Source: Acidobacteriaceae bacterium (GTDB lineage: Bacteria; Acidobacteriota; Terriglobia; Terriglobales; Acidobacteriaceae). From it: 64,000 bases of DNA. Below are positions 7,512 to 14,810 of this stretch, piece by piece. Positions within the stretch are counted from its first letter, which is position 1. Each line of letters begins with the position of its first letter. The notes beneath the pieces were generated by a model, which was not told the origin of the DNA, searched no databases, and worked only from the letters and a program-made list of their open reading frames with translations. The position numbers and the translations under genes were made by a program. Location of the stretch: assembly GCA_025462735.1 (NCBI GenBank), contig JAOAPC010000003.1, forward strand, positions 62,001 through 126,000. The letters are read 5' to 3'.

Positions 7512-9053
7512 CTAGACCGCGGTCCTGAGCAGCGCCTTTTCCGGACGTTTTCTGAATACCACTTTCAGATCTTTCCGCCACCTCTCGTCAATTCCGAGCA
7601 GCACCCACTCGATCTCAGGCGATACGTATCGCAAAACAGTGTCGGTTGCGGGATGCACATGCAAAGCCGGCGCAACCATTATTAAAAGTGGTTTTTGCGG
7701 CGAAGGTTCGCGCCCGGCAAAGTACCCGAACTTCTGGAACTCTCCGCGGGCGTGGTGCGACGCAACCCGGGACCAGTAATCCACGGCTTGCAGCGGCAGG
7801 TGAATGTCCTCGTCGGCCTTTAATTCGACGACTGCCAATCTGCCCTCACGATTCGAAACAAGCACATCAATCATCGCGCGGTCGGACGCGGAAAAGGCCG
7901 GCACCTGGGAATAGCACCACCTGGGATCAAGCTGGTCATCCAGAGCGCCAATATTTTTCACGACCAGGGACTCCAGCCAGCGCTCGGGATGCAGTCGCCA
8001 CCACCGACTCTCGCCCGGCCCTTCAGCATGGCGGACTTCGCCGATGCTGCGAATCAGCCGCTCGAAGTGCGCAAAGTTGGTGCCCTCGAGAACTCGTTCC
8101 GACGGCCCGGCCCCAAACACAATTTCCGGCGCACTACGGAAGTTGCCGGGCTTCGCGGATAAGCGTGCGCGAGCAAACTCGAGGCCGTGACAGCGGAATG
8201 AAACCTCCGCCGGCGACACAATTCCAACTTCTACTTCCGGCATCAAGGCCTTCACTAGGGCAACCGGCGCAGAGAATCGCGTATGGATTTCAGTTTCGTC
8301 CGGACAGTGGACCAGGCGGGTAGAGATATTTCCCTGGTCGGAAACCTCTAAGCGCTTGAGATCCTCCCCTCGTTCTTCAAGTTCGTAGAGCTGCCACTTT
8401 GCCGCGGTGGGATTCAATCGCGCCATACGCTCGCGCACCACAGCCGAGCAGCCGTCTGGTACAAACAACTTCAGGCCTTCGACGACCAACTTGCCGGCGT
8501 GCGCTTGGCGGCAAACGTCCAACCATAAAATCCCAAAGGTCAGGGCGGCGTCTACCGAAGACTGCAGTTCCTGCCGATTTACCCCGAGCACTGCGAATCC
8601 GGATTGGCCGCGCTTCACAAGCCCGCGTGCGTAAACCGGCCCGAAGGACTTCTCCAAATCCATCGAGGTGCTGAGCTGCGCGATCGTCAGATCAGGAAAG
8701 GTTTTGTGCAGCACTCTTTCCAGCACGCGCTGGTAACACACTCGAGCCGCACGTTTTGCGGAACTGGTTCGAGGATCGCGCTCGCGACAAATCTCCAGCT
8801 TTGTGGGACGCGCCTGCCCCATTCGCTGCACAGTCACGCGCAGCGTCTCGCCCTTATTTTCCACATCCAGCACTCGCCGAACCACATTCCGCTCGGGCGA
8901 CCACAAATGCAGCAGGCATTTGTTGCTCTCTCCGGAAATCGAATACTTTGCCTGGCCTAGATCAAAGACGACCGAGCCGTCTTCAATCACAACTGCGTTG
9001 CTGCTGCCGGAGAGGAAACCTTCGAGTGTGCTGGCGAGAGTCTGTGATGTCAT
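7512..9053 (-). CDS. Uncharacterised protein with C-terminal PD-(D/E)XK-like nuclease motif
   Basis: A 513-residue protein from ATG 9053; sequence upstream in frame is repeat-like and was left out. The N-terminal two thirds match nothing I know. In the C-terminal third, MIDVLVSNREGRLAVVELKA has the Asp, then Glu-x-Lys spacing of the PD-(D/E)XK fold, and LPLQAVDYW resembles the following helix with its Gln-x3-Tyr/Trp. Family members with this layout include restriction-like and DUF-type nucleases. The gene is divergent from tldD and has no methyltransferase or helicase partner. Nuclease activity is inferred from the motif only. Confidence 0.65.
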   Translation of the reverse strand: MTSQTLASTLEGFLSGSSNAVVIEDGSVVFDLGQAKYSISGESNKCLLHLWSPERNVVRRVLDVENKGETLRVTVQRMGQARPTKLEICRERDPRTSSAKRAARVCYQRVLERVLHKTFPDLTIAQLSTSMDLEKSFGPVYARGLVKRGQSGFAVLGVNRQELQSSVDAALTFGILWLDVCRQAHAGKLVVEGLKLFVPDGCSAVVRERMARLNPTAAKWQLYELEERGEDLKRLEVSDQGNISTRLVHCPDETEIHTRFSAPVALVKALMPEVEVGIVSPAEVSFRCHGLEFARARLSAKPGNFRSAPEIVFGAGPSERVLEGTNFAHFERLIRSIGEVRHAEGPGESRWWRLHPERWLESLVVKNIGALDDQLDPRWCYSQVPAFSASDRAMIDVLVSNREGRLAVVELKADEDIHLPLQAVDYWSRVASHHARGEFQKFGYFAGREPSPQKPLLIMVAPALHVHPATDTVLRYVSPEIEWVLLGIDERWRKDLKVVFRKRPEKALLRTAV

Positions 9054-9205
9054 GCCCCGCAGTTTTGCAGATAGCGAAGTGGCTGTCTGTGACGAGTGAA
9101 CATTGCGGGATGGACGGTGAGAGCTTTGGCAAAACGAGGGCGTCCGCCCCGGCATGGCTGCTTGTCGGACAAGAGTGTCCGACCCACTCAAGCACATGTG
9201 GGATA

Positions 9206-10702
9206 ATGACCTATCGGAGTCCCTACCCTGCTCGAGGTCATCCAATAACTGTGGACAATAATCATTTCTTTTTTCAGCACTACGGACTGAGCGACCGCGA
9301 TCTGGAACGCTATCTGGCAGCGGCGCTTTCGGCTGGCGGCGACTATGCCGACCTTTATTTTGAGTATCTTTCCTCGACTTCTCTGAGCGTGGATGAATCC
9401 ATGGTGAAGTCGGCATCGCAGGGAATTTCGGCGGGATGCGGTATTCGCGTCATCTCCGGCGAGCGCACCGGATATGCCTACACGGACGATCTCTCGTCCT
9501 CGCGTATCCTGCATGCGGCGCGCACCGCGGCGTTAATCGCTAAGGGTCCCGCAAAAACGCCGACCGCCGGCTTCCGGCAGAAGGCGGCTCGAAGCTTATA
9601 TCCCGTTGCGCTGCCGTCCGTCGATGCCGAGATCACGGCCAAAGTGGAATTGGTGATGCGGGCGGATACCGCGGCCCGTGGTTACGACCCTCGAATTAAA
9701 GAAGTCCGCGCCGGTTACGCCGACGAGTTGCGCACCATTCTGGTGGTTGGGTCGGACGGGACGTTTGCCGAAGACTCGCAACCCCTTGCACGCATGAACG
9801 TCTCCTGCATTGCGAAGACCGAAACCAACTCAGCTCGCGGCAGTGCGGGTGGTGGAGGGCGCGTTGCGCTGGACTTCTTCTTTGGCGAGAAAACGCCGGA
9901 GTACTTTGCGAAAGAAGCCGCGCGCCAATCGATTCTGCAACTCGATGCCCGCGAAGCTCCCGCCGGGGACATGGAAGTTGTTCTCGGGCCGGGCTGGCCG
10001 GGAGTCCTGATTCACGAAGCAGTCGGTCACGGGCTGGAAGCTGATTTCAATCGCAAACAGACCTCGGCATTCGCCGGGCTGATCGGAAAGAAAGTTGCCA
10101 GTGAAAAATGCACAGTCGTCGACAACGGAGTCATGCCGTGGCGCCGCGGCTCGATCAACGTGGACGATGAAGGTCATGCCACGCAGGAAACCGTCCTGAT
10201 TGAAAAAGGAATCCTCAAGGGATACCTGAGCGACAAACTGTCCGCGCGATTGATGGGCATGGCCGATACTGGCAATGGACGCCGCGAGAGCTACGAACAC
10301 ATTCCGATGCCGCGCATGACCAACACTTACTTGCTTGCAGGTGAAGATGAGCCCGAAGACATCATCCGCTCTGTGAAGCGCGGGATTTACGCGGTTAACT
10401 TCGGCGGCGGACAAGTGGACATCACTAATGGCAAGTTTGTCTTCTCCGCGTCTGAGGCTTACATGATCGAAGACGGCCATGTGACTGCCCCAATCCGCGG
10501 AGCAACCTTGATCGGCAACGGGCCGGATGCTTTAACTCGCGTGTCGATGGTCGGAAACGATTTGAAGCTCGATGAGGGCATCGGCACCTGCGGAAAAGAT
10601 GGTCAGGCGGTGCCGGTGGGCGTGGGCATGCCGACCACGAAACTTGATCGGCTGACCGTCGGCGGAACTGCAAAGCGCGAGGCCGGCGGATTCATGCAAT
10701 AA
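9206..10702 (+). CDS. tldD: Metalloprotease TldD
   Basis: TldD, the catalytic half of the TldD/TldE zinc protease that degrades unfolded peptides and, in enterobacteria, matures microcin B17. The zinc site is intact: IHEAVGHGLEAD gives HExxxH. Also present are the N-terminal DYADLYFEY, GCGIRVISGERTGYAY and the C-terminal GGGQVDITNGKFVFSASEAY typical of the family. About 498 residues from ATG 9206; GTG 9251 is an alternative start, just before the conserved region. Its partner pmbA follows 174 bases later beyond a long inverted repeat, so the pair probably still forms one transcription unit. Confidence 0.93.
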   Translation: MTYRSPYPARGHPITVDNNHFFFQHYGLSDRDLERYLAAALSAGGDYADLYFEYLSSTSLSVDESMVKSASQGISAGCGIRVISGERTGYAYTDDLSSSRILHAARTAALIAKGPAKTPTAGFRQKAARSLYPVALPSVDAEITAKVELVMRADTAARGYDPRIKEVRAGYADELRTILVVGSDGTFAEDSQPLARMNVSCIAKTETNSARGSAGGGGRVALDFFFGEKTPEYFAKEAARQSILQLDAREAPAGDMEVVLGPGWPGVLIHEAVGHGLEADFNRKQTSAFAGLIGKKVASEKCTVVDNGVMPWRRGSINVDDEGHATQETVLIEKGILKGYLSDKLSARLMGMADTGNGRRESYEHIPMPRMTNTYLLAGEDEPEDIIRSVKRGIYAVNFGGGQVDITNGKFVFSASEAYMIEDGHVTAPIRGATLIGNGPDALTRVSMVGNDLKLDEGIGTCGKDGQAVPVGVGMPTTKLDRLTVGGTAKREAGGFMQ

Positions 10703-10726
10703 GTTTCAGACAAGCAAAAAGCATCA

Positions 10727-10855
10727 ACCACGAAGGACACAAAGGTTCACGAAGGAAACCTCAACCGCGAAGAACACCAAGGTTGACAAAGAAATTCACT
10801 GGATCACAAGACCACACCATCTCAATCCTTCGTGAAACTTTGTGTCCTTCGTGGT
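10727..10855. repeat. Long inverted repeat between tldD and pmbA
   Basis: Arms 10727-10756 and 10826-10855 are 30-base inverted copies with one mismatch, beginning ACCACGAAGGACACAAAGG. The 69-base centre has a further degenerate copy (ACCGCGAAGAACACCAAGG). A related partial copy lies at 30764-30796, just before yggS. It can fold into a long stem in the tldD-pmbA transcript. Confidence 0.85.
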
Positions 10856-10876
10856 AATGATCTTGATTTTTAATCT

Positions 10877-12265
10877 ATGTCTTCAATTCAGATCGAAAAT
10901 AAAAGCGCAGAAACCGAAACTGACCTGAAAGAACTTGCCCAGGACATCGTCCAGCGCGCCATGCAAGGCGGAGCTACTGCCGCTGAGTGCGTGATCCGCG
11001 AAGGCGACGAGTTCTCAACCCTCGTCCGGCTCGGCGAGGTCGAGACGTTGAAAGAATCTGGCTCGAAGTCTATCGGCGTTCGTATTTTTCACGGACAACG
11101 CGCCGCCAGCACGCACTCGAGCGACTTCACTCGCGCGGGCCTCGACCGCATGCTGAGTTCTGCGCTTGAGCTGGCAAAGATCACTTCGGAAGATCCTTTC
11201 TCTGGAATCCCCGAACCGTCGCAGTTGGGTTCCATTTCCGGCGATCTCGACCTTTACTCGGCCGACGTATATTCGCTTCCGGGCGAAGAGCGCATCAGCT
11301 ACGCGCGCCGTGCCGAAAAGGCCGCACTCGAGTCCGACCCGCGCATCAAGAACTCCGAAGGCGGCTCATTCGACGCAGCTACCGGTCACAAGATTCTTGC
11401 CAACTCGCACGGATTCGTTGGCGAATATCGCCGGTCCTACTGCTCGGTCGCTGCCATTCCGATCGCTCAGGACGAAAAAGGCGGCATGCAACGTGACTAC
11501 TGGTTTTCAGTTGCGCGCAGCCTGAACCGGCTTGAGTCTCCAGAGCAAGTCGGTAAAGTCGCTGCCCAGAGGACAATTCGACGTCTCGGCGCACGCAAAG
11601 TAAAAACCCAGCAGGTCCCAATCATTTTCGATCCGCTGGTCGCTAACTCAATCCTCGGCCATATTTTTGAAGGCGTAAACGGAGACTCGGTCTATCGCGG
11701 CGCATCTTTCCTCGCGGGTAAACTGGGCGAGAAGATTGCCGCGCCGCAGGTCACGGTGATCGACGACGGCACCATGGTCGGCGGTTTCGGCACCAGCCCC
11801 TTCGACGGTGAGGGCATCCCAACACGCCGCACGGTGGTGATTGAAAATGGCGTTCTCACCTCATACGTCCTCAACACCTATACGGCGAAGAAGCTCGGCT
11901 TTCAAACTACAGCCAATGCTTCTCGCGGACTGGCCGGAACTCCCGGTATTGGTCCGGGAAATTATTTTCTGCAGCCGGGAACGAAAACTCCACAGCAGAT
12001 CATCGGGAATGTGAAAGAAGGGCTGTACGTCACCGAGTTCCTTGGCATGGGCGTGAACCTGGTCACCGGAGATTATTCCCGCGGCGCATCGGGCCTCTGG
12101 ATTTCCGGAGGAGAGCTCAGCTATCCGGTCGAAGAGATTACCGTGGCCGGCAATCTCAAAGACATGTTCCTGAACATTTCAGAAATCGCCAACGACCTGG
12201 AATTTCGCGGGTCGGTTGCCTCGCCCACGATCCGTATTGATGGGTTGACCGTCGGCGGAGAGTAG
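10877..12265 (+). CDS. pmbA: TldE/PmbA, partner of TldD
   Basis: The non-catalytic partner of TldD, 462 residues. It shares the TldD fold (GSKSIGVRIFHGQRAAS, IFDPLVANSILGHIFEGVNGDS, GEGIPTRRTVVIENGVLTSY, GLYVTEFLGMGVNLVTGDYSRGASGLWI) but lacks the HExxxH zinc motif, as expected for TldE. The order tldD-pmbA is common in Acidobacteriota and supports the heterodimer. The start at 10877 has no strong Shine-Dalgarno, but the next Met is far inside the domain. Confidence 0.93.
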   Translation: MSSIQIENKSAETETDLKELAQDIVQRAMQGGATAAECVIREGDEFSTLVRLGEVETLKESGSKSIGVRIFHGQRAASTHSSDFTRAGLDRMLSSALELAKITSEDPFSGIPEPSQLGSISGDLDLYSADVYSLPGEERISYARRAEKAALESDPRIKNSEGGSFDAATGHKILANSHGFVGEYRRSYCSVAAIPIAQDEKGGMQRDYWFSVARSLNRLESPEQVGKVAAQRTIRRLGARKVKTQQVPIIFDPLVANSILGHIFEGVNGDSVYRGASFLAGKLGEKIAAPQVTVIDDGTMVGGFGTSPFDGEGIPTRRTVVIENGVLTSYVLNTYTAKKLGFQTTANASRGLAGTPGIGPGNYFLQPGTKTPQQIIGNVKEGLYVTEFLGMGVNLVTGDYSRGASGLWISGGELSYPVEEITVAGNLKDMFLNISEIANDLEFRGSVASPTIRIDGLTVGGE

Positions 12266-12360
12266 CAGCGGCCGGCTGCAGGTCGGCATCTTTTCAGGTA
12301 TCTCTTTATACCCGTTTTCGTGCGTAAATGAGGAAAGCCTCGGCTTGGGGAAGGCACATT

Positions 12361-12795
12361 ATGCGTTTCGCACTTGCCGGAATAATTGCGTTAACAATTT
12401 GCCGGCTGTCCATGGCTTCCGCCGTGGCTGACGAGAGCAAAATTCTGGCTTTGGAGAACGCATGGAATCAGGCACAACTGCATCACGATGCAGCGGCGCT
12501 CGACAATCTGCTTCCACATTCATTCATCTACACGGACTATGACGGCACGGTCATGAATAAGGAGCAGTTCCTTGCCGACTTGAAAGATCCGTCTTATCAG
12601 GCTAGTTTGATAGCCAATGAAAACGTGAGGGTATTCACTTACAACGGAGCCGCGATCGTGGTGGGCACTTATCACACCAAAGGAAAATACAAGGGCCGCG
12701 CGTTTGAGCACTGGGGTCGATTCACCGACACCTGGGTATTCGATAACGGCCTTTGGCAGTGCGTAGCCAGCCACACCACGCTGGTCAAAAAATAG
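12361..12795 (+). CDS. Exported DUF4440/SnoaL-like protein
   Basis: A 144-residue protein with a signal peptide (MRFALAGIIALTICRLSMASA) followed by an NTF2/SnoaL-type domain: the pattern ALENAWNQAQLHHDAAALDNLL, then DYDGTVMNKEQFLADL and FTDTWVFDNGLWQCVASHTT is that of DUF4440 proteins. I chose ATG 12361 because the signal peptide begins there; an in-frame ATG at 12328 would add 11 residues. Such domains act as small-molecule binding pockets or enzymes; nothing indicates which here. It follows pmbA but the gap of 95 bases gives no proof of co-transcription. Confidence 0.8.
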   Translation: MRFALAGIIALTICRLSMASAVADESKILALENAWNQAQLHHDAAALDNLLPHSFIYTDYDGTVMNKEQFLADLKDPSYQASLIANENVRVFTYNGAAIVVGTYHTKGKYKGRAFEHWGRFTDTWVFDNGLWQCVASHTTLVKK

Positions 12796-12827
12796 CCTGA
12801 GTTTCCCACAACTAATACAATCCTGAG

Positions 12828-13337
12828 ATGGGCGGTCTCGACCTCATCCAGCCATCATCCGGCACGCAAGAGCCCGACCACAGCCGGCGATTCATCGTCG
12901 TGGCAATTGCCGTCGTAGTGGCGCTGGTTCTACTGATTGCTCTGCTTCTGCGTCAGCCTCCGCGCCTCCTGCCGCAAATTCCGCCTTACGCAGCCAAGCT
13001 GAAAATTTCAGACCTCAAGATGAGCCAGTCGCAGAATTTCGTGGGGGCAAGCGTCACCTATGTTGACGGCAACCTGACCAACTCCAGCGACGAAGTCGTG
13101 ACCCATGCGATTGTGCGGGTGATCTTCAAAGATTCCTATGGCCAGGTCGCGCAGATTGAGGATGTTCCGATCAAGCTATTGCAGACCAGCGGGCCATATC
13201 CGGACGCCGTGGATTTGACTGTCTCCCCGCTTGGTGCCAACGAGAGTAAGCCCTTTCGCCTGATCTTCGAGCACGTCAGCGAGCAGTGGAATCAGGCGTA
13301 TCCGGACTTGCAGATCACGGGTCTCAATATAAGGTAG
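12828..13337 (+). CDS. DUF2393-type membrane-anchored protein
   Basis: A 169-residue protein with one N-terminal membrane anchor (residues 23-42, IVVAIAVVVALVLLIALLL) and an extracytoplasmic beta-rich domain: KISDLKMSQSQNFVGASVTY, then GNLTNSSDEVV and VIFKDSYGQV, ending in RLIFEHVSEQWNQAYPDL. This matches DUF2393 proteins frequent in Acidobacteriota as I recall them. Function unknown; the domain resembles FxLYD-type envelope domains. Confidence 0.75.
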   Translation: MGGLDLIQPSSGTQEPDHSRRFIVVAIAVVVALVLLIALLLRQPPRLLPQIPPYAAKLKISDLKMSQSQNFVGASVTYVDGNLTNSSDEVVTHAIVRVIFKDSYGQVAQIEDVPIKLLQTSGPYPDAVDLTVSPLGANESKPFRLIFEHVSEQWNQAYPDLQITGLNIR

Positions 13338-13368
13338 TTTCGAGAGCAGCTATCGCAATCCTTACTGG

Positions 13369-13503
13369 TCACTCGTCTTCAGATGAGACGGAGTAGATTC
13401 CCTCATCTTTCAGGCGGCGCCTTAGTCCCTTGATGGCGATTCTGGCCACCAGCGCAGCAATGCCACAACCGAGCAAGAACATTCCAACCGTTGCTGTATG
13501 CAT
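13369..13503 (-). CDS. Possible small single-span membrane protein, 44 aa
   Basis: Reading the minus strand from ATG 13503 gives MHTATVGMFLLGCGIAALVA followed by a basic RIAIKGLRRRLKDEG and an acidic tail ending SSEDE: a textbook small membrane protein with one span and a positive inside flank. It converges on the DUF2393 gene with 31 bases between stops. No good ribosome-binding site is visible, which lowers confidence. No family recognised. Confidence 0.4.
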   Translation of the reverse strand: MHTATVGMFLLGCGIAALVARIAIKGLRRRLKDEGIYSVSSEDE

Positions 13504-13637
13504 TACAGAAATATGGACTAGCATTTTTACGTAGAGCCACAATATCTGTGTTTTTTACGAAAACGGAACAGACACAGATAAAAACCAGACACGCGGACAC
13601 AAATCCCCGACCCGCTTCCCTCCTCTACAATGTCCTC

Positions 13638-14750
13638 ATGTCACAAACCAAGACCGTTCGCCTCACGGAGACGGTAAAAGCTGCGGGTTGAGCTTCCAAG
13701 CTGAGTCCGGCGGCGCTGGACAAAGTGCTTGGGAAATTAGCCCGGCAACAGGACCCGAATGTTCTTGTCGGCTTCGACCACGCCGACGACGCCGGAGTGT
13801 ATCAAATCGCGCCTGACGCAGCACTTGTTCAGACTGTAGATTTTTTTACGCCGATCGTCGACGATCCCTACACCTTCGGCCAGATCGCGGCAGCCAATTC
13901 TCTCAGTGATATCTACGCCATGGGCGCGCGTCCCTTGACCGCACTCGCACTCGTTTGCTTTCCGGAAAAAGGCGACCTCGAAGTTCTCGAGCAAATTCTT
14001 GCTGGGGGATTATCAAAAATGGTCGAGGCGGGATGCACCATCATCGGCGGCCACAGCATTCGCGATGAAGAGACAAAATTTGGATATTCGGTAACTGGCA
14101 CGGTCAATCCTAAGCGGGTCCTGAAAAACCAGGGCGCGAGAGCCGGAGATCGCCTGCTGCTCACGAAGGCCTTGGGGACCGGCGTGATTTCGACGGCAAT
14201 CAAAAAAGGGGTTGCCAAGCAATCATGGATCGATTCGGCCACACGATCCATGACAACGCTGAACAAAGTTGCCGCCGAGGTGATTACCGGCGAACGAAGT
14301 TCCCACCCTTCGAAAACCGCAAAGGGTGGGGCACCCTCATCAACGGAGAACAACGACTTTCCCGTTCACGCACTTACTGATATCACCGGCTTCGGCTTGA
14401 TCGGGCACGCGCGGGAAATGGCCCTTGCATCCGACGTATCTCTGCGCTTGTATGCCGGCCGCATTCCTCTGCTGGAAGGTGCGATTGAATGCGTTCGTGG
14501 CGGCCACATTCCGGGCGGGCTGAATGCGAACCGCGAGTTCGCTGAGTGCGTGGTGAATTACGAAGAAGAAATTCCTGAGGACACAAAGACTCTTCTGTTC
14601 GACCCGCAAACTTCCGGCGGCCTGCTGATCTCGTCTGCGCGGGACGCGACACCAGAACTCATTGCGGCGCTGCACCGAGATGGAGTTTCAGCCGTAGAGG
14701 TCGGCGAAGTCTTACCCAAAACGAAACCTCTGATCTCGGTGGTTACCTAG
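13638..14750 (+). CDS. selD: Selenophosphate synthase SelD, itself a selenoprotein (UGA at 13689)
   Basis: SelD makes selenophosphate from selenide and ATP. Translation from ATG 13638 meets an in-frame TGA at 13689-13691, exactly where the catalytic Cys/Sec sits: LTETVKAAG-U-ASKLSP, with the partner Lys three residues later. Read through as Sec18, the protein is 370 residues with the usual VGFDHADDAGVYQI, DIYAMGARPLTALALVCFP and GGHSIRDEETKFGYSVTG blocks. A stem-loop directly after the UGA fits a bacterial SECIS. An automatic caller would start at 13725 and lose the active site. Residues near 222-235 come from an inserted palindrome. It implies selA, selB and selC elsewhere in the genome. Confidence 0.92.
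13689..13732 (+). promoter_or_regulatory. Selenocysteine UGA and candidate bacterial SECIS hairpin
   Basis: UGA at 13689-13691. Outer stem CCAAGC (13696-13701) with GCTTGG (13727-13732), internal loop TGA/AAAGT, inner stem GTCC (13705-13708) with GGAC (13718-13721), and a 9-base apical loop starting with GG at 13709. The loop begins 17 bases after the UGA, within the distance expected for bacterial SECIS elements that bind SelB. Confidence 0.75.
14302..14339. repeat. Palindromic repeat inserted in frame in selD
   Basis: Arms CCCACCCTT (14302-14310) and AAGGGTGGG (14322-14330) with the CGAAAACCGC spacer, followed by GCACCCTCAT. Near-identical intergenic copies are at 43463-43502 and, more diverged, 56129-56156. 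In SelD it encodes SHPSKTAKGGAPSST, a stretch absent from the conserved family layout. Confidence 0.85.
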
Positions 14751-14810
14751 GAAGCTCCGAGGCTGCCGACCTCACACTGACGACCGAAGGCGAACGACGA
14801 TTTTCCGCGC

